Counted from the first letter of the stretch, positions 1 through 7,185 are shown. The stretch is 34,127 bases of DNA from Pseudaeromonas paramecii (GCF_039540575.1 NZ_BAABFC010000023.1:1-34127); one strand, 5' to 3'. Program-made: numbers and translations. The notes: generated from the sequence alone by a model not told the origin.

Positions 1-76
1 GGTAGATCAACCTGGCGCCAGCGAATATGCTGGCATTTTAAGGCCCCAATAGGCGCCGGTTATCTAAACGTTAGAT
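1..76 (+). other. attC site (left part only) of the preceding integron cassette
   Basis: The stretch ends with a GTTAGAT core (70-76), the R' half of an attC site, and contains two GGCGCC boxes and short inverted segments. The matching R'' box is poorly defined or lies left of the window. It marks the end of a cassette whose gene is outside the window; the next cassette starts at 71. Confidence 0.6.
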
Positions 77-90
77 GCAAGGAGTACTAA

Positions 91-1629
91 ATGACCATAG
101 GTAGGGATTCAATTGAATGGGCAATTAATTTTGTATCTGATCATTCTGATGGAGACCTATTTCCGAAGATTATTGAAGTCGGTGCAATAAAAACTAGATT
201 GGAAGAGTTTATTAAAGCTGTTGAGAATAAAAATCTTACTGATTTTCCGCCAAAAGCGTGCCGGCGATTCATTGTTCCTAAAGATGAAATATCTTATAGA
301 CAAGCCACCCAGTTACACCCACAAGATTCATTACTTCTTTCAGCATTAATTTATCAGTACGGTCAGGGAATAGAAGACCGCAGACTTGTAAATGATAAGG
401 TTTTTAGTTATCGGTTTAAGCCTACAGTTGATGATGGCCTCTATGGCAATAAGAACGCATGGAATGAGTTTTGGAAAAAGGCTGATATCCTTTCTCGTTC
501 TTCCAATGTTGTGCTGTATTTAGATATTGCTGATTTTTACAATCAGATCTATCATCACACCGTTGAGAATCAATTGATAGAGTCTGGATTTCCAAATCAA
601 GCAACTAAGTGGGTAATATCCCTACTCGAGTCAACTACCGCTGGAGTATCCAGAGGCGTACCAATAGGCCCGCACCCGATACATCTCATTGCGGAAGCAA
701 CTCTCATCCCTATAGATAATAGCTTGGATACGAGTGGATTTAACTTTATCCGATATGCGGACGACATTCTCATTTTCTGCGATTCTGAGAAAGAAGCAAA
801 GTCAACTCTGGCTACAGTGGCCACTGTCTTAGATCGTCAACAGCGGTTAATGCTGCAAAGACATAAAACTAAAATTTATTCGCCGAATGATTTCAGAGAG
901 TTAAGTCGCGATATGATCGAAGACCGCCCCATCGATAGGAATGAGGCTAGATTGTTAGGGATTATAAGAAAATATACAGGAGGCAACCCCTATCAAGGAA
1001 TATCATATAATGCCATTTCTCCAAATGATTGGTCTCAATTTTCTCAGGAAGTAGTGGGTAAAATTATTCAAGAGTATTTGAGTAAAGAGGACGTTGATTA
1101 TATACGGCTTAGGTGGTTCTATCGGAGGTTGGCTCAAGTTGGTCATCCTGGAGCCATAGATGTGTCTCTTGAAAATTTAGACTCTTTAGGGCCCTGTTTT
1201 GCGAATATATGCTTTTACATTTCATCAATACAAAGTATTGAGCCAGAGAGATGGAAGGATATAGGTAGTAAGTTATTGGTTCTTCTAGAAGCTGATGAAG
1301 TTAAAAATAATGAGTTCTTTAGGCTATCAATACTAAGCCTTTTCTCAAGAAACGAATTTATCAACCATTTTTCTCATTTGGCAAAGATTTTCGGTTCGTC
1401 AGATTCCTTTGCTAGAAGAGAGATCATGCTGTCAGCTTACCAAAATAAAGCTTTTGATTGGCTTCGTGAGCATAAAGAGTCTTTTGGTAATATGGATCCT
1501 TGGCAAAAAATGGCATTTATATATTGCGCCTCAGCTTTACCAAGCGACGAGAAGAAGTATTTTATCAATAGGCATGCCTACCATGGTCCATTTGAGGATG
1601 TTTTGTCAAAGTGGGCAAAGAGCATCTAA
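91..1629 (+). CDS. Reverse transcriptase in an integron cassette, probable defence-type RT
   Basis: RNA-directed DNA polymerase of 512 residues. The fingers/palm occupy about residues 60-270. Motif A is VLYLDIADFY (catalytic Asp145), the motif B-like block is RGVPIGP (from residue 188), and the catalytic box is YADD (222-225). A conserved-looking FSYRF segment (105-109) precedes motif A. Residues after about 300 are helical with no maturase or endonuclease motif, so this is not a group II intron protein. Chain length and the long C-terminal extension fit the 'unknown group'/defence-associated RTs, many of which abort phage infection; the subgroup cannot be assigned by eye. AGGAG (78-82) lies 8 bases before the ATG. 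The gene fills its cassette: only about 20 bases precede it and its TAA lies inside the attC core, leaving no room for a dedicated ncRNA. Codon usage is AT-rich compared with the backbone. An antiphage role is inference. Confidence 0.85.
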   Translation: MTIGRDSIEWAINFVSDHSDGDLFPKIIEVGAIKTRLEEFIKAVENKNLTDFPPKACRRFIVPKDEISYRQATQLHPQDSLLLSALIYQYGQGIEDRRLVNDKVFSYRFKPTVDDGLYGNKNAWNEFWKKADILSRSSNVVLYLDIADFYNQIYHHTVENQLIESGFPNQATKWVISLLESTTAGVSRGVPIGPHPIHLIAEATLIPIDNSLDTSGFNFIRYADDILIFCDSEKEAKSTLATVATVLDRQQRLMLQRHKTKIYSPNDFRELSRDMIEDRPIDRNEARLLGIIRKYTGGNPYQGISYNAISPNDWSQFSQEVVGKIIQEYLSKEDVDYIRLRWFYRRLAQVGHPGAIDVSLENLDSLGPCFANICFYISSIQSIEPERWKDIGSKLLVLLEADEVKNNEFFRLSILSLFSRNEFINHFSHLAKIFGSSDSFARREIMLSAYQNKAFDWLREHKESFGNMDPWQKMAFIYCASALPSDEKKYFINRHAYHGPFEDVLSKWAKSI

Positions 1630-1695
1630 CAATGCGCTGCTATCGGATAAATTTTCCGCTGCGCTCCAAATTTACCGCAGAGCACGGCGTTATAC
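1624..1695 (+). other. attC site of the reverse transcriptase cassette
   Basis: R'' core ATCTAAC (1624-1630) overlaps the RT stop codon and the R' core GTTATAC is at 1689-1695. Between them are paired segments (AAATTT/AAATTT, GCGCTGC/GCAGAGC-like) that can fold into the attC stem. The 72-bp size is typical of a short attC. Confidence 0.85.
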
Positions 1696-1713
1696 GCAAT
1701 TAGAGATCAGCGC

Positions 1714-2184
1714 ATGAGAGTAATAGTTACACTACTTACAATTTCTAGCGTAACCATTTTAGGGGGATGTGACTCATTATACGGAGTTTCCAGATACACC
1801 CCAGTTGGTGAAGTAAGGCTTCCTATAGAGTGTATGATTGAGGCAACTAAAGCAGTTTCTGGCGTTTCCGGTGTAGAGCACCGAATCGAACAAGGCGGTC
1901 GTGAATTGACTTTGAGCGGTGTGCAGCAACCGGAGACTATTGATAGGTTTCTGTATAGCTATGATGGATTACACGGGAATTTCTATTTTCGCACTAACTA
2001 CAAGGGCGTAGTTGAATTTCACCATACCTACATTGATATCAATCGCCGTCCCGCTCAGTCTGAGATCGATAGGATTAGGCCAGCGATGATAGAAATTGAA
2101 AATTCAATACGTAAGCGATGCGACGTAGATCTTTCAACAAAAGCAATAGAAAGCTGTATAGAGGTTACCTGTGGGGGCGTATAA
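1714..2184 (+). CDS. Cassette-encoded lipoprotein, function unknown
   Basis: Predicted product of 156 residues. It begins with a short positively charged start and a hydrophobic stretch ending in the lipobox ILGGC, so Cys19 would be lipidated and the protein anchored to a membrane facing the periplasm. The mature part has several cysteines near the C-terminus (CDVD, SCIEVTC), possibly disulfide-bonded. I do not recognise the family. It is the only gene of its cassette (1690-2288), starts 24 bases after the upstream attC junction, and its TAA lies inside the downstream attC core. Composition is AT-rich like the neighbouring cassettes. Small exported proteins of unknown role are common in integron cassettes. 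Confidence 0.75.
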   Translation: MRVIVTLLTISSVTILGGCDSLYGVSRYTPVGEVRLPIECMIEATKAVSGVSGVEHRIEQGGRELTLSGVQQPETIDRFLYSYDGLHGNFYFRTNYKGVVEFHHTYIDINRRPAQSEIDRIRPAMIEIENSIRKRCDVDLSTKAIESCIEVTCGGV

Positions 2185-2294
2185 CAATCACATGCAGTGG
2201 AGCAACCTACGTTCCGCAATTTTTGTGCATTCCCTTCGGTCATTTTTGCACAAAATAGCTCCACTACGGCTGCCCACTGATGTGGGCGTTAGAA
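2179..2294 (+). other. attC site of the first lipoprotein cassette
   Basis: R'' core GTATAAC (2179-2185) overlaps the stop codon; R' begins GTTAGAA at 2288. The interior contains a long imperfect palindrome: GTGGAGC pairs with GCTCCAC, and TTTTTGTGCA with TGCACAAAA, around a short loop. Length 116 bp. Confidence 0.85.
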
Positions 2295-2300
2295 GGCATA

Positions 2301-2666
2301 ATGAGAAACCTCTACTTTATCTTTATTGTTATTTTTTTAGCTTCATGCGCTAGCGCTATCCCTCCCGGGCTTTATCAAAGAAGTGCAGATGGCATCACAG
2401 ATAAGCTTTATGTGAATTCAGAAGGTCATGAATGCTTCTACGTTGTTGAATATCCAGTCGATGCGTTTGGAAGTGCCTGCCATTTGATTTCCAACGGAAA
2501 TAAGATGTACAAAATGTTTGTTTTCGATATAACGAATGAAAGCTCCGAAGAAGTATACATTTTTGATATAACATACTTAGGTCAATCCCTAGTGCTTAAT
2601 GAACACCAAAACATTAATGAACGCCCCATTACATTAAAATATGTTTTTGATTCATCTAACAAATAG
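2301..2666 (+). CDS. Small cassette-encoded lipoprotein, function unknown
   Basis: Predicted product of 121 residues from the ATG at 2301. The reading frame is open upstream to 2280, but that start would lie inside the attC site, and the 2301 start places a signal peptide at the N-terminus. The sequence MRNLYFIFIVIFLASC gives a lipobox LASC with Cys16 as the likely lipidated residue. The remainder is rich in Tyr, Phe and Asp and shows no domain I recognise. Sole gene of the cassette 2289-2728. Its stop lies just after the R'' core of the next attC. Two lipoprotein cassettes in succession suggest surface or envelope functions, but nothing more specific can be said. Confidence 0.7.
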   Translation: MRNLYFIFIVIFLASCASAIPPGLYQRSADGITDKLYVNSEGHECFYVVEYPVDAFGSACHLISNGNKMYKMFVFDITNESSEEVYIFDITYLGQSLVLNEHQNINERPITLKYVFDSSNK

Positions 2667-2734
2667 TTTAAGTCGTTCGCTTCGCTCACTGGGACGCGCA
2701 TAAAGCCGCGCGCCCCATAACTAAAATGTTAGCG
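2654..2734 (+). other. attC site of the second lipoprotein cassette
   Basis: R'' core ATCTAAC at 2654-2660 and R' core GTTAGCG from 2728. The interior can form a GC-rich stem (GGGACGCGC against GCGCGCCCC). About 81 bp. Confidence 0.75.
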
Positions 2735-2972
2735 ACAATGCGAATGAACCCCGCCAGTTCGTGCGCTCTGCCTGCGTTCTTGGTCGTCGCCGGCGCCTCG
2801 CAACGTTTGTTGCGACACATCACCGTTATCGGGGTTCGTAGGCTTGCAGGGCACGGCAGCTCGCGGCATTCTCAGACCTAATCGCGGTGCGTCTCGCCAC
2901 CGCAGTACCGCTGTCAAACTTCGGCACTTCGAGCATGGCTTGCACGACGCATGGCGCGGGTTTCACCTCTGC
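2729..2972 (+). other. Cassette body with no convincing gene
   Basis: This cassette (2729-3055) has about 240 bases before its attC. The only + strand frame of note starts at the ATG at 2738 and encodes 47 residues ending at 2881. It has no clear ribosome-binding site, and its Arg/Ser/Ala-rich composition is not convincing. A - strand frame across the same bases (2729-2917) is equally unconvincing. The body is markedly more GC-rich than the neighbouring cassettes. It may be a gene-less cassette carrying a promoter or small RNA, or a decayed one. Confidence 0.5.
2738..2881 (+). CDS. Possible 47-residue ORF in the otherwise empty cassette
   Basis: It begins ATG-CGA-ATG and could start at 2738 or 2744. 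The product would have a short hydrophobic run (LPAFLVVAGA) followed by an Arg-rich tail. It lies at the expected place for a cassette gene, about 9 bases after the recombination point. There is no Shine-Dalgarno sequence and I know no family for it. Kept at low confidence. Confidence 0.25.
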   Translation: MRMNPASSCALPAFLVVAGASQRLLRHITVIGVRRLAGHGSSRHSQT

Positions 2973-3061
2973 CGCTAACAAGTCCGTCAACGGGAACCCA
3001 AATGCTGCGCATTTGGGTTCCCTCGGCTACGCCTCGGTGCCCTTTACGTCCAACGTTAACA
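2973..3061 (+). other. attC site of the gene-poor cassette
   Basis: Core CGCTAAC (2973-2979) and R' GTTAACA (3055-3061) bound an 89-bp site. Its centre has a near-perfect 13-bp hairpin, GGGAACCCAAATG against CATTTGGGTTCCC. The outer arms (GTCCGTCAAC near the left, GTCCAACG near the right) continue the fold. Confidence 0.8.
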
Positions 3062-3083
3062 AGATATAAGTTTCGAGGAAAAT

Positions 3084-3833
3084 TTGGAATATAACAACCA
3101 GAAAATCGAGTCCGTTACACAATACATAGATTTAATCGAGAAAGTTAAAAAACAATGTGAGGACAAAGGTAATAAAGCAGAGCTTTTGTTTCGAGGACAA
3201 AGACAAGACAAAGATTTACTCCCCAAAATAGCTCGATTAGACTTGAATGGTACTCTAAGAAACGTCGAAAAATTAATGCTAGATGAGTTTCGCAGAGCTT
3301 GTTTACCTTTAGCTGAGTTTGAACCAAAAAATAATTGGGATTTATTAGCATTAGCTCAACATCATGGATTACCAACCAGACTTCTTGATTGGAGCTTTAG
3401 TGCTCTAGTTGCATTATGGTTTAGTATTCAAAAGGAACCAGCGAAAGATAAACATGGTAAGCAAGAGCATGGGGTTGTTTGGATCTTATGCGCGGAAATG
3501 AAGGATTTTAGGGACACAACAAAAGATGATGATCCCTTAGAAAATAAAAGTACAAAAGTTTTCCGTTCTCGTGTTATCTCGAAAAGAATATCTGCACAAG
3601 CAGGGGCTTTTACCGTTCATCGAATTTTAGATAATGGAAAAATTGTTAAATTTGAAACACACCATGAATTCAAAAATAAACTTATAAAATTGGTTATTCC
3701 GCCAAGTGCCTTTCATAGTATTCGAAAATCATTGTCGTTACTCGGTATTAATCATGCGCAAATATTTCCTGATATTGATGGTTTGTGCCAACACTTGGAA
3801 AGGAGATTTTCTAAGTTAGAGGATGAGAAATAA
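3084..3833 (+). CDS. FRG-domain protein in an integron cassette
   Basis: Protein of 249 residues from a TTG start, chosen because GAGGA (3075-3079) lies at correct spacing and no ATG is available nearby. The FRG domain is clear: LLFRGQ (residues 35-40), the long helix with MLDEFRR (65-71), and the signature AQHHGLPTRLLDWS (91-104) followed by a hydrophobic helix. The FRG domain is named from its Phe-Arg-Gly motif. It occurs widely in stand-alone and multidomain proteins near mobile elements and defence loci; its biochemical activity is not settled. No second domain or membrane segment is visible. It is the only gene of its cassette (3056-3926) and is strongly AT-rich. A role in phage defence or stress is plausible from the company it keeps but is inference. 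Confidence 0.85.
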   Translation: MEYNNQKIESVTQYIDLIEKVKKQCEDKGNKAELLFRGQRQDKDLLPKIARLDLNGTLRNVEKLMLDEFRRACLPLAEFEPKNNWDLLALAQHHGLPTRLLDWSFSALVALWFSIQKEPAKDKHGKQEHGVVWILCAEMKDFRDTTKDDDPLENKSTKVFRSRVISKRISAQAGAFTVHRILDNGKIVKFETHHEFKNKLIKLVIPPSAFHSIRKSLSLLGINHAQIFPDIDGLCQHLERRFSKLEDEK

Positions 3834-3836
3834 TCT

Positions 3837-3932
3837 TGTTAACAAGTCGAATCAATTGACAAAATAATTGTCACGCATTTTGCCGAGCAAAATGACGTGC
3901 CAAATATTTTGCAACTGTTCTCAGCGTTATGC
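3837..3932 (+). other. attC site of the FRG cassette
   Basis: R'' TGTTAAC (3837-3843) and R' GTTATGC (3926-3932). The interior holds stem segments including ATTGACAAAAT against AATTGTCA, and CATTTTG against CAAAATG. 96 bp. The R' core creates an ATG at 3929 in frame with the next gene, but the better start of that gene is at 3947. Confidence 0.85.
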
Positions 3933-3946
3933 TTAAGGGAATCGAC

Positions 3947-4696
3947 ATGAGAAAGAACTTTTCTAAAAAAGTTAGAACAGAAATAGCATTAAGATCGATG
4001 TATGTTTGTGCAAATCCTAGCTGTCTTTGTTTGACCGGCTACAGCACAACCGAGGGCAAAGCAAGAAGTATCGCAGAAGGCGCACATATAAATGCGGCCA
4101 GTGATGATGGCCCTAGATCAGACCTAAAACTTACTGATGGCTATTTAAAGTCTGCAGATAATGGGATTTGGCTTTGTAAGATATGCCACGACAAAGTAGA
4201 TGATGACGAATCGTATTATTCTGTAGCTGATCTTAAAAGCTGGAAGACTCAACATGAGTTAGTCATTAGGAATATAGTCGGCAAAGATCTTGAAAGCGCG
4301 CTTCTGGATTTGCGAGCTTCAAAGAGGCACCACGAAGAAACTCGTGATCTGGTATCTTTTCTAGAAAGTAAACGTGTTTTATATGAAGGGCTTGATTTCG
4401 AATTCCCTCCTCGGGTCTTGGATTCGCTCAATCTAATCCGAGAAAGAATCTCAATGACGAGAGCCAAAATAAATCCTAACACCGAACTGTTTGTCGCGTT
4501 AAATAAATTGCAGGAAGTTATTGACACTTTTCTTAGAAATATTGGAATTGATACTGACCTGAAATCATTAAGGTGTGATTCAAGAGATCCTAAATGGTGT
4601 AATTTTGCTGAAGAGCTTAAAAAGCTACGGTCAGGCATCGTTATTATCTTAAAAATAATTGCGGGTGACGCAGGCTATAAATTAACTTGGTGCTAG
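3947..4696 (+). CDS. HNH-nuclease-like protein in an integron cassette
   Basis: Protein of 249 residues. The start at 3947 is preferred over 3929 because AAGGGA precedes it at proper spacing. The N-terminal 110 residues look like a degenerate or variant HNH zinc-binding domain: CANPSC (Cys21, Cys26), GAHI (His47), GPR (55-57), then GIWLCKICH with Cys77, Cys80 and His81, an acidic run and LKSWKTQHE. This arrangement (C-x4-C, AHI, GIWLCxxCH, WKxxHE) recurs in bacterial HNH proteins found near defence genes, where it would cut DNA or RNA. The remaining 140 residues are charged and helical, perhaps a sensing or oligomerising part. Single gene of cassette 3927-4818, next to the FRG cassette; each has its own attC, so they need not act together. 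Confidence 0.8.
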   Translation: MRKNFSKKVRTEIALRSMYVCANPSCLCLTGYSTTEGKARSIAEGAHINAASDDGPRSDLKLTDGYLKSADNGIWLCKICHDKVDDDESYYSVADLKSWKTQHELVIRNIVGKDLESALLDLRASKRHHEETRDLVSFLESKRVLYEGLDFEFPPRVLDSLNLIRERISMTRAKINPNTELFVALNKLQEVIDTFLRNIGIDTDLKSLRCDSRDPKWCNFAEELKKLRSGIVIILKIIAGDAGYKLTWC

Positions 4697-4706
4697 TAAA
4701 ATTCAT

Positions 4707-4824
4707 GCATAACAAACGCCTCCACGCAGACGCCCAAACCTGCGCTGCTTTTGTGGGTTTCGCTTCGCTATACTTTTACCACAAAGCCTCTCCGGTTTGG
4801 GCGCTGGTGAGCCGAGCGTTAGGC
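4707..4824 (+). other. attC site of the HNH cassette
   Basis: R'' GCATAAC (4707-4713) and R' GTTAGGC (4818-4824). Strong internal pairing: GCCCAAACC against GGTTTGGGC, and TTTTGTGG against CCACAAAG. 118 bp. Confidence 0.9.
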
Positions 4825-4855
4825 TGCCAATCGTAACAACGACTATAGGCTATAT

Positions 4856-5413
4856 ATGGAAAAAGAAACCGCAATAGAAGCAATTAAAATTATTCCAAGT
4901 TTAACTTGGGCAATTATTGGTTTTTTCGCGATAAAAAATTTCAAAACGGTAATAAGCGAAAACCTACTTCCAAGAATGACCAGCATAAAAGCGGCTGGTT
5001 TTGAAGCATCTTTTGAAAAAGAGGTGAAAGACGCTCTTGATAACATTTCAATTCGATATAAAGATATTCCAATTGGCTCTACAGCAAATAGAGAGCAAGT
5101 AGCCCGCAGAGCAAACAGAATATATCCAATCCTACAGAAAACAAAAATATTATTAGTTGATGACGAACCCAAGCAAATATCATTCTTGATCAACATACTC
5201 GAAAGGTTGGACATAGTACATCAAGTGGCCATTTCGACAGAAGACGCAATTGTAAGATTAGGTAATCAGAACTTTGACCTAATCATTTCAGACATTAAAA
5301 GAAGAGATGATGGCTCAGCTGGCATTCATATGCTTAAAAAATTAAAAGACATGAAAATAGAAATACCAACAATATTTTATATCAATGATTGTACAAATCT
5401 AGTAATCACCTGA
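4856..5413 (+). pseudogene. Membrane-anchored receiver-domain protein, 3' end cut off by an IS
   Basis: The frame encodes 185 residues, but only the first 178 belong to the original gene; the last seven codons and the TGA are the IS terminal repeat. A hydrophobic segment at residues 13-27 could anchor the protein in the inner membrane. A response-regulator receiver domain follows: KILLVDDE (acidic pair Asp102/Asp103) and DLIISD with phospho-acceptor Asp146. The domain stops in the beta4 region (PTIFYIND), so the conserved Lys and the last helices are lost and phosphorylation-dependent switching is unlikely. No partner kinase is in the window. An N-terminal membrane segment before a receiver domain is unusual. 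The cassette start is 4819; its attC is missing. Confidence 0.75.
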
Positions 5414-5434
5414 CACCGGCCTCAAACCGGTGTC
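5412..5434 (-). terminator. Hairpin inside the IS left end
   Basis: GACACCGG pairs with CCGGTGTC around a 7-base loop, just downstream of the transposase stop codon and beside the terminal repeat. It may end the transposase transcript or block transcription coming from outside. There is no strong T-run. Confidence 0.4.
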
Positions 5435-5437
5435 TTG

Positions 5438-6478
5438 TTACGCGACTTTAGCGCGCTGTTCTTTGGGTATCAATTTCAGCCCTTTTTTGAACATGCTGTA
5501 GGGGGTCTGTCCCTCCATCATACGTCCCTGATGTGGCCGCTTGGTGTTGTAATGGTCAAGGTAGCTTTCCAGGTCGACCTGCATTTGTTCTACCGTCTCA
5601 TACCAGGTCGTTCTTCCCTTGATTCGGAAGTGTTCATCCAGCAGCGTGCGGTGAAGCCGTTCAATAAAGCCATTGCTCTGCGGCCGTCGAACTTGCGTGG
5701 TTCGGTGCTCTATCCCTTCTAACTGCAAGAACAGCTCGTAAGGGTGGTGATCCGGCCGACCTCAGAACTCCCGACCATTGTCCGACAGGATGGTCTGCAC
5801 CCTGGCCTCATACTCTTCAAAGAACGGCAGTACGGTTTCGTTGAGCACGTGAACGGAGGTGATGGGCAATTTACTGGTATACAGCCGGCCCCAGGCATAG
5901 CGGCTGTAGCAGTCGAGCACGGTCTGCAAATAGACCTTGCCCACGCCCTTGAGTGTCCCGACGAAGAAGGTATCCACAGCCACCAGTTCGCCGGTGTAAT
6001 GCACTTCGATTTGTCGCTCACGGAATTCCGGACTAAAGCGCTCGAGCAGGCGGATTTGCTCATCATTGAGCTCGATAGCCTGCTCCCGGTGAGTTTTCTC
6101 CAGCCGCAGCAACCGGTCATGTTTGGACAGTAAATCGTGGCGCAGCCACACACCACGGACACCCCCTGCGCTAACGGCAATACCTTGCAGAGCAAGTTCC
6201 TGGGATACCCGCAGAGGTCCATACGTTGGATTAACCAGGCAGAAATCGAGAATGGCCTGCTCTATTTCGGGAGCTACCCGGTTGGGATGGGGCCCTTTGC
6301 AGCCAGGCAACTTGTCCAACAGGCCTTCAGAACCGTAAGTCTGATAGTTACGGCGGATCTCGTAAAACTGCTGCCGACTATAGCCCATGATCTTGCAGGC
6401 GCGGCTGACATTGCTGAGCTCTTTGGCCAGCTCTAGCAGGCTGAGTTTACGACGTGCTACTTTCTCGTTGGTGGTCAT
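5438..6478 (-). pseudogene. IS481-family transposase with an in-frame stop
   Basis: Read through, the frame from the ATG at 6478 gives about 346 residues (an upstream ATG at 6559 is also in frame). The N-terminal part has helix-turn-helix features (ACKIMGYSRQQFYEIRRNY). The DDE integrase core follows: first Asp in VAVDTFF, second Asp in ILSDNGREF, Glu in NGFIERLHR, and the typical tail HYNTKRPHQG. Codon 239 is TGA (5764-5762), immediately after NGREF; the frame does not shift and continues with GRPDHHPYE. Related transposases usually have Cys here (DNGREFCG), so a single base change TGC/TGT to TGA is the likely cause. The first fragment lacks the catalytic Glu, so the enzyme is probably dead unless the stop is read through. 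Confidence 0.85.
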
Positions 6479-6666
6479 ACGGTGACTCCAGATAACACGG
6501 TAGGGGTACCGTTTTGTTATCCGGTTTGAAGCCGTATGACCACTCCCTTTTGTGGGCAACTGTCAGGTGAATACCATCTCCATACACTTCCTTCTCTTCT
6601 TGGTAAGGTTTGGCATGGATTAATTAAGGTATGGCCATGGTTCTGAGGCACATAACCAGCTTGCGA

Positions 6667-6697
6667 AGGGCGCAATGCGCTTGACTGATTGCGCCCT
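6667..6697. repeat. REP-like palindrome
   Basis: Perfect 10-bp arms, AGGGCGCAAT and ATTGCGCCCT, around an 11-base loop, followed by ACTC. The GTAGGGCGCAAT-type palindrome is familiar as a dispersed intergenic element in gamma-proteobacteria; only one copy is seen here. Confidence 0.4.
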
Positions 6698-7158
6698 ACT
6701 CTTCTCCGCGATGTCAGAAACCATCACTCGCCAACCCAAAAACAAACGCTGCTTACGGGACGGGTCTCCCCTCTGTCCGGCCGAGGTGACGGCGCCGGGC
6801 GTAGGAGGCGAGACAGGACGCCGAGCCAGTCATCATCATGCATGGAGGCATGTTGATGACGATCCCAAAGCCCGGCGCTGGCGCCGAGGGAAGCCGCAGG
6901 CCCGGACAGCGGGGAGTGCCTGGGGGTCAAGGGGGCGGTGGCACGACCGCCCCCTTGTCGCCCCCGCCAAGCGGGTGTCTGGCCTGCCGCCCAGGCTGAC
7001 CAAGGGCGAAACGGCCACTTGCACGTCATTCAACCAATCATGCAACCGGGCAACCGACCAGCAAGCCATCCCCCTCCCAACCTCCCCCTTGGTAAGGGGG
7101 AGGAGCCATAGCCAGGCACAATGGCCAGCCCTTGGCAGAGCAAGCCGCAGGCCTCACC

Positions 7159-7185
7159 AAAGCAAACGGGCGCTTTCGCGCCCGT
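7159..7185 (-). terminator. Rho-independent terminator of hrpA
   Basis: On the - strand ACGGGCG pairs with CGCCCGT around a 6-base loop and is followed by TTTGCTTT. It lies 11 bases after the hrpA stop codon. Confidence 0.7.

Larger units (their letters stand above)
5390..6586 (-). mobile_element. IS481-family insertion sequence, 1197 bp
   Basis: The element is bounded by 26-bp imperfect terminal inverted repeats (5390-5415 and 6561-6586; about 19 of 26 positions match, including an inner block TCACCTGACA) with 5'-TGT ends, as in the IS481 family. It carries one transposase gene on the - strand, interrupted by a stop codon. A hairpin just inside the left end (GACACCGG...CCGGTGTC, 5412-5434) may end the transposase transcript. 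No target-site duplication is seen: the left flank ends ...CAATGAT and the right flank begins CTTCCTT. The left flank is the truncated receiver gene and the right flank is unrelated, which suggests a deletion or rearrangement after insertion. Confidence 0.85.

Noticed and set aside
91..1629. Group II intron or retron as origin of the reverse transcriptase
   Set aside because: No maturase X or endonuclease domain, no intron RNA ends, and too little sequence before the gene for an msr-msd RNA.
3929..3946. Upstream ATG of the HNH gene at 3929
   Set aside because: It lies in the attC recombination core and has no ribosome site; the ATG at 3947 follows AAGGGA at proper distance.
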